Source of the DNA: Gordonia tangerina
GTDB taxonomy: Bacteria > Actinomycetota > Actinomycetes > Mycobacteriales > Mycobacteriaceae
Reading direction: 5' to 3'
DNA: 64,000 nucleotides
Assembly (NCBI RefSeq): GCF_021556435.1
Contig: NZ_JAKGCU010000004.1
Coordinates: forward strand, 62,001 to 126,000
The notes under the pieces were generated by a model. The model did no database searches, was not told where the DNA came from, and worked only from the letters and a program-made list of their open reading frames with translations. Below, in pieces: positions 1 through 8,034 of this stretch. A program made the position numbers and the translations under genes. Within the stretch, counting starts at the first letter, position 1; each line of letters starts with the position of its first letter.

Positions 1-1495
1 CCGCAGCCCGATCCTGCCGTTCGTGGTGATCATCTCCGCCATCTTCGCGCTCGGCCTCGCATCGGGGCTGGTGTATCTGCTCGCCTCGGGCGACATCCTG
101 GAGCTCAACGGCCAGAGCCAAGGCATCCTGTTCATCCTGGTCTTCGGTGCGGCCACCGACTACGCGCTGCTCCTGGTCTCGCGATTCCGCGAGGAACTCA
201 CCCGCAGCGACGACAAGTACGCCTCCATCCGAGCCGCCTGGCGCGGCACGATCGAGCCGATCAGCGCGTCGGCCGGCACCGTCATCCTGGGTGTGCTGTG
301 CCTGCTGTTCTCCGATCTCAACTCCAACAGGAGCCTCGGACCGGTGGCCGCCATAGGCATCGCCGCCTCGTTCATCGCATCGATGACCTTCTTGCCTGCG
401 GCGCTCGCTTTGCTCGGCCGCACCGCGTTCTGGCCGTTGGCGCCGAAACACACCGACTCCTCCGAGCCGAGCAGCACGCACCGTTTCTGGGCAGCGATCG
501 CCGACCGCGTCGCCACACGCCCGCGTGCCATCTGGATCGGCACCCTGGTGGTGCTACTCATCGGTGCCGCATTCGCCCCGACATTCAAGGCCGACGGCGT
601 CGCCCAGACCGATTACTTCCTCGGATCGGTGGATTCGGTGGAGGGCGCCGAAATCCAGGCCCAGCATTTCGACGCCGGCAGCGGTTCGCCCACCTGGATC
701 ATCGCCGATGCACCGCAGGGCACCGCGGTGCTCGACGCGGTCCGCGGCGTCGACGGCGTGGCCTCGGCCGAACTCGTGCAGGATGGCGGCAACCCGACCG
801 TCGTCGACGGAAAGGTCGCGGTGCAGGCGACCCTCACCGACACCGCCGACTCGCTGGCCGCACAGGACACCGTGGTTGCGATCCGCGACGCCGTGCATCC
901 GATTCCTGACGCCGACGCCTTGGTGGGTGGCACCACCGCCATCGACCTCGACACCCGGACCACCGCGATCCACGACCGCAACCTGATCATCCCAATCGTG
1001 CTGGTGGTGGTCCTGGTGGTGCTCACGCTGCTGCTACGCAGCATCGCCGCTCCGGTCCTGCTGCTGGCCACGACGGTGATCTCGTTCGCGGCGACCCTCG
1101 GCGTCGGGGCGCTGGTGTTCAACGGCCTGTTCGACTTCGCCGGCGCCGACCCGGTGGTCCCGCTCTTCGCCTTCGTCTTCCTGGTGGCCCTCGGCATCGA
1201 CTACAACATCTTCCTGATGACCCGGGTCCGTGAAGAAGCACTGACCCACGGCACCCGCGACGGCATGTTGCGCGGATTGACGGCCACCGGCGGTGTGATC
1301 ACATCGGCGGGCGTCGTACTGGCCGCGACCTTCGCGGCACTGGCGGTGATCCCGTTGCTCTTCCTTGCCCAGATCGCCTTCCTCGTCGCCTTCGGCGTCC
1401 TCGTGGACACGCTCATCGTGCGCACACTGCTCGTGCCGGCCCTGACGCTGGACATCGGCAAGCGGGTGTGGTGGCCGAGTGCGTTGTCCCGCTGA
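1..1495 (+). CDS. MMPL/RND-family transporter, 5' end cut by window
   Basis: C-terminal portion (about 497 codons) of an MmpL-type RND transporter. The frame is open to the left edge, so the true start lies outside; the GTG at 23 is only the first in-window start codon. Two RND halves are visible. The first contains FGAATDYALLLVSRFREE, the MMPL cytoplasmic-loop signature, followed by membrane segments; a soluble periplasmic domain then runs roughly from residue 190 to 320. The second half ends with LGIDYNIFLMTRVREEA and several hydrophobic helices. Family members are usually 700-1000 residues, so roughly 200 or more N-terminal residues are missing. MmpL proteins export lipids or other hydrophobic compounds across the inner membrane using proton motive force. 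The substrate cannot be read from sequence. The next gene lies 164 bp downstream, so an operon with it is uncertain. Confidence 0.93.
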   Translation, partial: RSPILPFVVIISAIFALGLASGLVYLLASGDILELNGQSQGILFILVFGAATDYALLLVSRFREELTRSDDKYASIRAAWRGTIEPISASAGTVILGVLCLLFSDLNSNRSLGPVAAIGIAASFIASMTFLPAALALLGRTAFWPLAPKHTDSSEPSSTHRFWAAIADRVATRPRAIWIGTLVVLLIGAAFAPTFKADGVAQTDYFLGSVDSVEGAEIQAQHFDAGSGSPTWIIADAPQGTAVLDAVRGVDGVASAELVQDGGNPTVVDGKVAVQATLTDTADSLAAQDTVVAIRDAVHPIPDADALVGGTTAIDLDTRTTAIHDRNLIIPIVLVVVLVVLTLLLRSIAAPVLLLATTVISFAATLGVGALVFNGLFDFAGADPVVPLFAFVFLVALGIDYNIFLMTRVREEALTHGTRDGMLRGLTATGGVITSAGVVLAATFAALAVIPLLFLAQIAFLVAFGVLVDTLIVRTLLVPALTLDIGKRVWWPSALSR

Positions 1496-1659
1496 GGATT
1501 TGGCAATTCTCCGCGTGGCGATCGACCGGTGGCGACCGCCGCTGGCGATGCGTCAAAACCAAACAGCGACCTGAGAGTTCACAGAAACCAGTACGCCCGT
1601 CCACCACGCCGACTAGCGTCGATTCATCGGATTCGAACGATTGTTAGCTGGTGATCTCC

Positions 1660-2616
1660 ATGACTCTCGCCGACCACACAACGCAGGGCCGTACCGACTT
1701 CGCGTCGCTGCGCAGCGGTGGCCTCAACTGGGACTCGTTTCCCTTGCGGCTCTTCATCAAGGGCAACGCCCGTTTCTGGGATCCGGCTGCCATCGACTTC
1801 GGTCGCGACGCCCAGGACTGGACCGAGATCACCGACGAACAACGACGCAGCGCCACCTACCTGGTGAGTCAGTTCATCGCCGGCGAAGAAGCGGTCACCC
1901 AGGACATCCAGCCGTTCATGAAGGCGATGGCCACCGAGGGTCGCTTCGGCGACGAGATGTATCTGACGCAGTTCTGTTTCGAGGAGGCCAAACACACCCA
2001 GGTCTTCCGGCGGTGGATGGATGCGGTCGGGTTGACGGGCGACCTGCAATCCTTCGTCGCCGACAACCCCTATTATCGGCAGCTTTTCTACGACGAGTTG
2101 CCGTCATCGCTACATGCGCTGGACAACGATCCGTCGCCGCGCAATCAGGTCCGCGCCAGCGTCACCTACAACCACGTCATCGAGGGCAGTCTGGCGCTGA
2201 CCGGCTACTACGCCTGGCAGACGGTGTGCGCGCGGCACGGCATCTTTCCCGGGATGCAGACGCTGATCAAGTTCATCGGCAACGACGAACGCAGACACAT
2301 GGCCTGGGGCACGTTCACGTGCCGACGCCACGTGGCCGCCGACGACTCGCTGTGGGACGTGGTGACCAGCCGCATGGAAGAGCTGATGCCACTCGCACTG
2401 GGCATGATCAACTGGGTGAACGAACAGTTCGAGGAACAGCCTTTCGGCCTCGACAACAACGAATTCCTCGTCTACGCGGCCGACCGCGGCCAGCGCCGCC
2501 TGAGCGCCATCGAATCCGCGCGCGGACGCCCCGTCGCCGAGATCGACCTCGACTACTCGCCGGAGGCCCTCGAAGAACAGTTCGGAGACGAGGACGCCGC
2601 CGCGATGGGTCGCTGA
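1660..2616 (+). CDS. R2-like ligand-binding oxidase (R2lox)
   Basis: Ferritin-like Mn/Fe oxidase related to ribonucleotide reductase R2 but belonging to the R2lox group (M. tuberculosis Rv0233). The R2lox set is complete with a constant offset of 8 from Rv0233: metal ligands E76, E109, H112, E175, E210 and H213. V79 and Y170 correspond to the valine and tyrosine that form the family's ether cross-link. Motifs visible are [29 protein letters not shown] and NDERRHM. The length (318 aa) matches the family (about 310). I prefer ATG 1660 because ggtgat precedes it by a suitable distance; a GTG at 1651 would add three residues. The native substrate of R2lox is unknown. The family is cytosolic and binds a long-chain fatty acid in crystal structures. 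Confidence 0.92.
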   Translation: MTLADHTTQGRTDFASLRSGGLNWDSFPLRLFIKGNARFWDPAAIDFGRDAQDWTEITDEQRRSATYLVSQFIAGEEAVTQDIQPFMKAMATEGRFGDEMYLTQFCFEEAKHTQVFRRWMDAVGLTGDLQSFVADNPYYRQLFYDELPSSLHALDNDPSPRNQVRASVTYNHVIEGSLALTGYYAWQTVCARHGIFPGMQTLIKFIGNDERRHMAWGTFTCRRHVAADDSLWDVVTSRMEELMPLALGMINWVNEQFEEQPFGLDNNEFLVYAADRGQRRLSAIESARGRPVAEIDLDYSPEALEEQFGDEDAAAMGR

Positions 2617-2621
2617 TGGGC

Positions 2622-2640
2622 CTGCCGGCCAGGCCGGCGG
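2622..2640. terminator. Bidirectional hairpin between convergent genes
   Basis: A GC-only dyad, CTGCCGGCC and GGCCGGCGG, sits between the R2lox stop (2616) and the end of the leftward ABC operon (2645). One wobble pair is present and there is no U-tract, as is common for actinobacterial intrinsic terminators. Confidence 0.5.
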
Positions 2641-2644
2641 CACA

Positions 2645-3274
2645 TCACGAGGCACCCAGCTCCACAATCCGGCCACACCGTCGTTCCACGAGCCGCCTGT
2701 TGTGACTCACGAGCATCAGCCCCGCGCCGTCCTCGACGAGGTGCTGCAGGATCGCGACCACCGCCCGCGCTGACACCGGATCGAGCATCGAGGTCGGCTC
2801 GTCACACAACACAAAGGATGGTGCCTGCACCAGCAGCCTGCCGAGGCATGCCCGCTGCAGTTGACCGTCGCTGACCTGCGCCGGAAACCGGTCGAGAAGC
2901 GCGGTGTCGAGTCCGACCCGGTCGGCGGTCGCCTCGATGTCGCACGGTCGACGGCCGATCGCGGCCGGCTCGGCGAGGATCCGCCGCAGTGTCCAGCGTG
3001 GGTTGCTCACCTGCCGCGGATTCTGTGCGAGCATCCCGATCCGGCCTGCCGGCAGCTGTGGCCGATCGACTCGACCCGCGGATGGTTCGGTGAGTCCGGC
3101 GACGATCCGCAACAACGTGGTCTTGCCGCTGCCCGACGGCCCGAGAACCCCGGTGGGCACGCCGGGCTCGACGACGATGTCGACACCGGAGAACACCGTA
3201 CGGCGTCCGAAGCGGGCCTCGAGGCCGGTGCCGACCATCGGACCAGGGGCTGCAACCTGCCCGGACACGCTCAT
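2645..3274 (-). CDS. ABC transporter ATPase, peptide/nickel type (second ATPase)
   Basis: 209-residue nucleotide-binding subunit of the DppF/NikE type. Walker A GPSGSGKT lies at residues 45-52, the signature is VSDGQLQRA (a variant of LSGGQ), Walker B is VLCDEPTS, and the H-loop is LVSHNRR. It should energise the importer formed with the two permeases upstream. The start is ATG 3274, which overlaps the stop of the preceding ATPase gene as ATGA, so translation is probably coupled. It is the last gene of the operon, followed by a hairpin. It is shorter than the usual 250-330 residues because it lacks the C-terminal oligopeptide domain. The substrate (nickel, other metal chelate or peptide) is not determined by this sequence. 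Confidence 0.88.
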   Translation of the reverse strand: MSVSGQVAAPGPMVGTGLEARFGRRTVFSGVDIVVEPGVPTGVLGPSGSGKTTLLRIVAGLTEPSAGRVDRPQLPAGRIGMLAQNPRQVSNPRWTLRRILAEPAAIGRRPCDIEATADRVGLDTALLDRFPAQVSDGQLQRACLGRLLVQAPSFVLCDEPTSMLDPVSARAVVAILQHLVEDGAGLMLVSHNRRLVERRCGRIVELGAS

Positions 3275-4044
3275 GAGACGGGCTCGAAGAACTCGGCAAC
3301 ATACGGGTCCGGCGAAACGAGCATCTCGTGGATGGGCCCCTGCGCAACGATCGCACCAGCGCGCATCACCGCGATCGTGTCGCACCGCCCGTCGGTCAAT
3401 GTGTCGATGTCGTGTGTGATGGCGAGTACTGCGGCCCCGTCGCCGGCTGTGACGGCGAGCAATTTCTAGATGTCTGCGGCGAGTTCGCGGTCAAGTGCTG
3501 ACGTCGGCTCGTCGGCGACGACGATCGCCGGATCACCGGCCAGCGCGGCTGCGATCGCCACACGCTGGGCCATCCCGCCCGACAGCTCGTGGGGATAGAG
3601 GTCGAGCGAGGCGACGGGCAGGGACACGTCCCGACAGAGTTCGGCGGCCGATCGACTGCCGGCCAATCGTCGGACGACCTCATCCAACTGGGAGCCGACG
3701 GTGCGCACCGGGGTGAACGAGGTAGACGGCGATTGCGGCACCAGCCCGATTCGCCGACCACGCATCGTCGACCAGCACGAATCGTCGATGGTGAGTGCTC
3801 GGTCGTCGACCACGACTGATCCGGTCATCCGCGACCCTGCGGGTAAGAGGCCGGTGAGAGCGGCGGCGATCATCGACTTGCCGCACCCGGATTCACCGAC
3901 CAGCGCGGTCACCGAACCGGCAGACAACTCGAGGTCCACATCGTCGAGGACCCGCACCGCGATGCGATCCCAGCGGCGCCGGGCGGTGATGTCGACGGTC
4001 AGGCCTTCGACGCGAGCGCACACCTCCCGGTCGATGCCCGTCAT
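3271..4044 (-). pseudogene. ABC transporter ATPase, peptide/nickel type, interrupted by in-frame TAG
   Basis: DppD/NikD-type ATPase. It starts at ATG 4044 with an excellent Shine-Dalgarno (GGGGAGGTG at 4052-4060) and overlaps the upstream permease stop (ATGA). Walker A GESGCGKS lies at residues 50-57, the signature is LSGGMAQRVAIAAAL, and Walker B is VVADEPTSALD. Codon 193 (3466-3468) is TAG, directly after RELAADI. The same frame then continues without a break through LLAVTAGDGAAVLAITHD to the natural stop at 3271. The downstream part carries the H-loop histidine (ITHD), so a product ending at the amber codon would lack an essential catalytic element. Full read-through length is 257 residues, normal for NikD. 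Both sides are intact and the downstream ATPase is still coupled, so this is a recent nonsense mutation, a sequencing error, or a suppressed codon. Confidence 0.85.
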
Positions 4045-4913
4045 CGCCACACCTCCCCGGTCGGTGGCCGACTCGCTCTGCGCAATGTCGACGCGGCCGC
4101 CGCACACGCCAGCGCGGTGATCATCAGCGCGACACCCGGAACCGCAAGCGTCCACCACGCCCCGGAGAGGACGTCGCCGCGCGCCTGACCGAGGAGGGTG
4201 CCGAGACTCGCTTCGTCCGGGGACAGACCCACGCCCAGGAACGACAGGGTCGTCTCATGCCACACCGCGTGCGGGAGCAGCACCGTCATAGCGACCAGCG
4301 CCTGACCTGTCACCGCCGGTAACAGATGCCGGGTCGCGATGAAGCTGCGTGACGCTCCGGCGAGCCGGGCCGATTCGATCCAGCCCGCCGAGGTGTTGTC
4401 GAGTAGTTCGGCGCGTACCACCCGCGCCACTGCGGGCCAGTGGGTCAAGGCGATGGAGGCGATGATCGCGATCGGTTCCCCGCGCCACATGGCCGCGATG
4501 ACCACTCCCACCACCAGATGCGGGAGCGCGTTGACACCATCGACCACGCGCATGACCACGGCGTCGAACCACCCGCCGACGGTGACCGACCCGATGCCGA
4601 TCAGCAGGCCGATCAGCGTCGACAGCACCGCACACAGGGCGGCGATCACCAGCGAGATGCGCAGCCCCTGAGCGGTCCGAACACCCAGGTCGTAGCCGGA
4701 ATGGTCGGTGCCCAGGAGGTGCTCGCCACCGGGTGCACGCAGCGACGCGGCAAAGTCCGGCGACTGCGGTCCTGCGACGATAGGCCAGCCGATCGCCACG
4801 ATCGCCACCAGTCCGAGAACGATCCACGGGGCGAGCAGTCCGGCACGAAAGGCCCAGACTCCCCGACCGACGACCGTCGATGTGGCCGGTGACCTCGAGA
4901 TCCCCGCGATCAT
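4041..4913 (-). CDS. ABC transporter permease, DppC/NikC type
   Basis: 290-residue inner-membrane permease of the oligopeptide/nickel importer family. One N-terminal helix (about residues 28-48) is followed by an extracytoplasmic stretch with HLLGTDHSGYDL, the typical DppC 'GTDxxGxD' motif. About five further helices follow, with the EAA-type coupling loop ESARLAGASRSFIATRHLLP. ATG 4913 overlaps the upstream permease stop as ATGA, and this stop overlaps the next ATPase start in the same way. It pairs with the DppB-type subunit to form the channel. Confidence 0.9.
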   Translation of the reverse strand: MIAGISRSPATSTVVGRGVWAFRAGLLAPWIVLGLVAIVAIGWPIVAGPQSPDFAASLRAPGGEHLLGTDHSGYDLGVRTAQGLRISLVIAALCAVLSTLIGLLIGIGSVTVGGWFDAVVMRVVDGVNALPHLVVGVVIAAMWRGEPIAIIASIALTHWPAVARVVRAELLDNTSAGWIESARLAGASRSFIATRHLLPAVTGQALVAMTVLLPHAVWHETTLSFLGVGLSPDEASLGTLLGQARGDVLSGAWWTLAVPGVALMITALACAAAASTLRRASRPPTGEVWR

Positions 4914-5971
4914 GCGCTCATCCCGATCCGTGGGTCTATCCACACAGCGGCCGCATCCGACAACGCGGAGCCGATCAGCACCAGCACCGCCGATCCGACA
5001 GCCAACGCCGCGAGCAACGAGAAATCCAGGGCCACTGCGGAATCCACCAGAGCTTCAGCCAGCCCGGGCCAGCCGAACACGGTTTCCACGATCGCGGCGC
5101 CGGCGATCAGTTCAGGAAGACGGGTGCCCAGCAACGCCAGGGTGGGCAACACCGACACCGGCAGGACGTGGCCGCGCAGCAACGCCCAGCCGCCGATCCC
5201 CCGGGCTCGGGCCGCGCGCACCGCATCCGAGCCGGCCGCGTCGACGACCGCTGAGCGCATGGTGAGCAGCAACCACGGGATCATCGACATCGTCAGGGCG
5301 ATGAACGGCAGCACCGCGTGGGTCAGGATGCCGTCGAGTGTGTACGGGTCGCCCGGACGACGTGCACCCGAGGTCGGGAAGGCGCCGAGCGACACGGCGA
5401 AGACACTCACCAGCACCAGGGAGACCACAAACGGCGGTGTCGCGGCGAGGGCCGCGGCCAGTCCCGTGACACATCGATCCAGCACACCACCGCGGTGCAT
5501 GCCGATGAATGCCCCGCCGACCACGGCGATGACCGCAGCCGTGATCAACGCCGCCGACGCCATGCCGAGGGTGAAGGGCAGCCGGTCGGCGATCACGTCG
5601 GCCACCGGCTGGCTTCGTATCGACGACCAGCCGAGATCACCGGTCAGCAGATGCCCCCACCATCTCAACCACGCCTCGAACCAGTTCTGGTCCAGGTTGT
5701 AGGCGACGCGGACCGCGTCACGCTGCGATTGTGTCGCCGACTGGTAGTTCGGACCCAGATGTGCCGCGAGAGGTTCGAACGGGGAGGCCGCCGCGATCGC
5801 AAAGATGCCCAGCGACACCAGGATGATCGTGGGGATCGCCACCACGAATCGACGTCCGAGCAGCCGTCGGGTGATCCGCAGACGTTCCCGGGTTCTCCCA
5901 CCGCGCGGTGAGTTCACCGGGTCGCCGTGTCCGGCTGCGCTCGCTGAGGTGGCCGGTCGAAGCAGAGTCAT
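4910..5971 (-). CDS. ABC transporter permease, DppB/NikB type
   Basis: 353-residue permease. The cytoplasmic N-terminus (about 45 residues, Arg-rich) is longer than usual. The first helix is near 42-62. A periplasmic loop contains AVRVAYNLDQNWFEAWLRWW followed by the LLTGDLGWSS motif that is typical of DppB/OppB proteins. Five more helices follow, with a coupling loop around RAARARGIGGWALLRGHVLP and the family segment ETVFGWPGLA. The start at ATG 5971 overlaps the binding-protein stop by 4 bp (ATGA), which puts it in one translationally coupled operon with its solute-binding protein. Confidence 0.9.
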   Translation of the reverse strand: MTLLRPATSASAAGHGDPVNSPRGGRTRERLRITRRLLGRRFVVAIPTIILVSLGIFAIAAASPFEPLAAHLGPNYQSATQSQRDAVRVAYNLDQNWFEAWLRWWGHLLTGDLGWSSIRSQPVADVIADRLPFTLGMASAALITAAVIAVVGGAFIGMHRGGVLDRCVTGLAAALAATPPFVVSLVLVSVFAVSLGAFPTSGARRPGDPYTLDGILTHAVLPFIALTMSMIPWLLLTMRSAVVDAAGSDAVRAARARGIGGWALLRGHVLPVSVLPTLALLGTRLPELIAGAAIVETVFGWPGLAEALVDSAVALDFSLLAALAVGSAVLVLIGSALSDAAAVWIDPRIGMSA

Positions 5972-7560
5972 GGTGCGTCACTACGCCAGGACGGCAGGTT
6001 CCACCACGGGCCCCACGCAACGCCGTGAGAATGTGGTTCGAGGATCGGTGCGTCGTAGGTCCAGCCGTCGCTGCGTGCAGCGTAGGTGTGGTGCAGGAAC
6101 GCCAGGTACACCGCCGACGGCGCCGATTCGTAGACCGTCTGGATCTCGCGGTAACGCGCATCGTTGGCCGGACCGGGCGCACTGCGCCGAGCCGCATCGA
6201 GCAGGGCATCGAGACCGGGTGCGGTGAAGTTCCCCGGATTCGAGTACGGCGACGAGTCGGGCACGCGGGTGTGCAACGCGTCGTACACCTGCGAGTCGAT
6301 GCTGTAAGGCGTCGCGCCTCCGCCGAGCAGCACCGCATCGGCGTCGAGTCTCGTATCGATCTCGTCCCAGCTCGTTCCGCGCGGAGTGACCTCGACCCCC
6401 AGGGGATTCATCGCCGCGGCAAAGGCCACCGAGAGATCACGCCGCACCGTGTCCTGGGCGTTGTAGAGCAGCCCGAACGATGCACGATCGCCCCCGCGCA
6501 CGCGGACACCATCCGGACCGGGTACCCACCCGGCATCATCCAGGATCTGTCGGGCTCGGTCGAGGTCGAACGAGAACTGGGCATCGGCGTCGTACGCGTC
6601 GCCGTAGACCGAGGCGATCGGGGTGCTCGCAGGTTCGCCGCGACCGCTCAGCACATCACGCACGACGGCGGCGCGATCGACCCCGAGATTCATCGCCCGG
6701 CGCGCCGCGACATCCGCGGTGAACGTGTTGGCCGACGGCAGCGACACACCACGCCAGTCGGCCGATTTCACCGCCGTCACACTCACCCCGGCACGATTCT
6801 CGAGGCTGTCGGCCAGTTTCGGCGGGAGATTCGTGCCGTCGATCTCGTCGGCTGCGATGCGCTGTGCACGGGTGTTGTCGTCCGGCGTATGGGTATAGAC
6901 GAGCCTGGTCACTTGCGGCTCCGATCCCCAGTAGCCGTCTCGCGCGACGAGCACCGCCTGGTCGGGCTGCAGGGAGTCGAGCCGGTAGGGTCCGGTACCC
7001 ACCGGCTGGGTGTTCAACGCCCATTCGGCGGCCGGCTTGGCTTCGATCGCCTCTGATGGCGCCAGACCCAACAGGAGGTACGGCGACGGATCGGCGTCGG
7101 TGTTCATCCGCACGGTGACTGCGTCGGGACCGTCGGCGGCCACCTCGACGATCGGCGCGAAGTCGGTCGAGATCTCTGCTGCGACCTGCGGGTCGCGCAC
7201 GGCCCGGTAGGTGGCGACCACGTCCGCCGAGTCGAAGACGCTGCCGTCGGAGAAGGTGACATCGGTCTTCAGGGCGAGGCGCCACACACGATCTGCGACC
7301 TGCTGCGGGGCTTCCGCTGCGAGCGCAGGGATGAGGTCGGGAACCCTCGAATCCCCGTCGGCGGCGGGCCGAAGGAGGCCCTCGTAAATGGGTGAGACTC
7401 CCTGCTGCCCGTAGCCCATCATCGGATTGAAGTCGCCGAGTTCCTGACTTTCCCCGAGCACGATCTGGTCGGTGGCGCCATCGTCTGCGGTCGAGCCGCC
7501 ACACCCCGTGGCGATCACCGCAGCAGCGATCAGTCCGGTCGCAGCGAATTGTCGTCTCAT
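5968..7560 (-). CDS. Solute-binding lipoprotein of ABC importer (SBP family 5)
   Basis: 530-residue extracytoplasmic binding protein of the DppA/NikA/OppA family. I chose ATG 7560: GAGGG lies about 9 nt upstream and the protein then begins with a compact signal sequence MRRQFAATGLIAAAV and a lipobox IATGC, so it is probably anchored to the membrane by a lipidated cysteine. Family features include FNPMMGYGQQGVSPIYEGLL near the mature N-terminus, LKTDVTFSDGSVFDSADVV, and GTGPYRLDS. It is the first gene of the five-gene operon and is divergent from an ArsR-type regulator with a His/Asp-rich last helix. That context favours a metal or metal-chelate ligand, but the ligand is inferred, not shown. 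Confidence 0.88.
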   Translation of the reverse strand: MRRQFAATGLIAAAVIATGCGGSTADDGATDQIVLGESQELGDFNPMMGYGQQGVSPIYEGLLRPAADGDSRVPDLIPALAAEAPQQVADRVWRLALKTDVTFSDGSVFDSADVVATYRAVRDPQVAAEISTDFAPIVEVAADGPDAVTVRMNTDADPSPYLLLGLAPSEAIEAKPAAEWALNTQPVGTGPYRLDSLQPDQAVLVARDGYWGSEPQVTRLVYTHTPDDNTRAQRIAADEIDGTNLPPKLADSLENRAGVSVTAVKSADWRGVSLPSANTFTADVAARRAMNLGVDRAAVVRDVLSGRGEPASTPIASVYGDAYDADAQFSFDLDRARQILDDAGWVPGPDGVRVRGGDRASFGLLYNAQDTVRRDLSVAFAAAMNPLGVEVTPRGTSWDEIDTRLDADAVLLGGGATPYSIDSQVYDALHTRVPDSSPYSNPGNFTAPGLDALLDAARRSAPGPANDARYREIQTVYESAPSAVYLAFLHHTYAARSDGWTYDAPILEPHSHGVAWGPWWNLPSWRSDAP

Positions 7561-7591
7561 CGTCGTTGCCCTCATCCAACTGTCATCTGTC

Positions 7592-7622
7592 CATATACAC
7601 ACATGTCTGTCTACACATATGT
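7592..7622. promoter_or_regulatory. Candidate operator in the ABC importer/arsR divergent region
   Basis: An AT-rich patch holds two short palindromes, ACATGT and ACATATGT, embedded in similar CACACATG and ACACATATGT contexts about 14 bp apart. It lies 32-62 bp upstream of the binding-protein start and about 77 bp upstream of arsR. This is where an autoregulatory ArsR/SmtB protein would be expected to bind. The exact operator is not established. Confidence 0.4.
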
Positions 7623-7698
7623 TTGGGCACACAGGCGTTTGCCGCAATTCGGACGGTAGCCGACGATGGAACAAGCGGTAACTGGCCAGGAGGGCAGG

Positions 7699-8013
7699 AT
7701 GTCCGATATCCGAGTGGACGAGTGGGCGTCGCGCTTCGCGCTGCTCAGCGATTCGACGCGCCTACGTCTGTTGATAGAGATGCATGCGTCTCCGCAATCC
7801 ACGGTGCAGGAGCTCGCGTCACGGGCCGAGATCACCGAGAATGCGGCATCACAGTCGCTGCGCGCCCTGCGCGACCAGGGGTGGGCACAGGCCGAGCGGG
7901 TCGGACGGACCGTGCGCTACACCATCGTGCATGACGCCATCGTCCACCGAATCCTGCACGACATCCTCGGCGTCTCGCACACCTCGCGAGACACCTCCGT
8001 GACAACAAACTAG
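7699..8013 (+). CDS. ArsR/SmtB-family transcriptional regulator
   Basis: 104-residue winged-helix repressor. The start is ATG 7699 because AGGAGGG lies just upstream; an ATG at 7666 would add 11 residues without a comparable ribosome-binding site. Helix-turn-helix: STVQELASRAEITENAASQSLRALRDQG. The last helix is rich in possible metal ligands (H78, D79, H83, H87, D88, H94), similar in position to the alpha-5 sites of CzrA/NmtR-type nickel, cobalt or zinc sensors. No alpha-3 CxC arsenic/cadmium site is present. It is divergent from the ABC importer operon and probably represses it when metal-bound or metal-free. The metal cannot be named from sequence. Its stop codon is the first three bases of the KstR box of the next gene. 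Confidence 0.9.
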   Translation: MSDIRVDEWASRFALLSDSTRLRLLIEMHASPQSTVQELASRAEITENAASQSLRALRDQGWAQAERVGRTVRYTIVHDAIVHRILHDILGVSHTSRDTSVTTN

Positions 8014-8024
8014 AACACGTTCTA
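8011..8024. promoter_or_regulatory. KstR-type operator (TAGAACACGTTCTA)
   Basis: The 14-mer matches the KstR consensus TNNAACNNGTTNNA at every fixed position. The inverted-repeat arms TAGAAC/GTTCTA are perfect. It is centred 17-18 bp upstream of the GTG start of the hydrolase and overlaps the arsR stop codon. KstR is the TetR-family repressor of the sterol catabolism regulon in Mycobacterium and Rhodococcus. Confidence 0.75.
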
Positions 8025-8034
8025 CTCTGATCTC

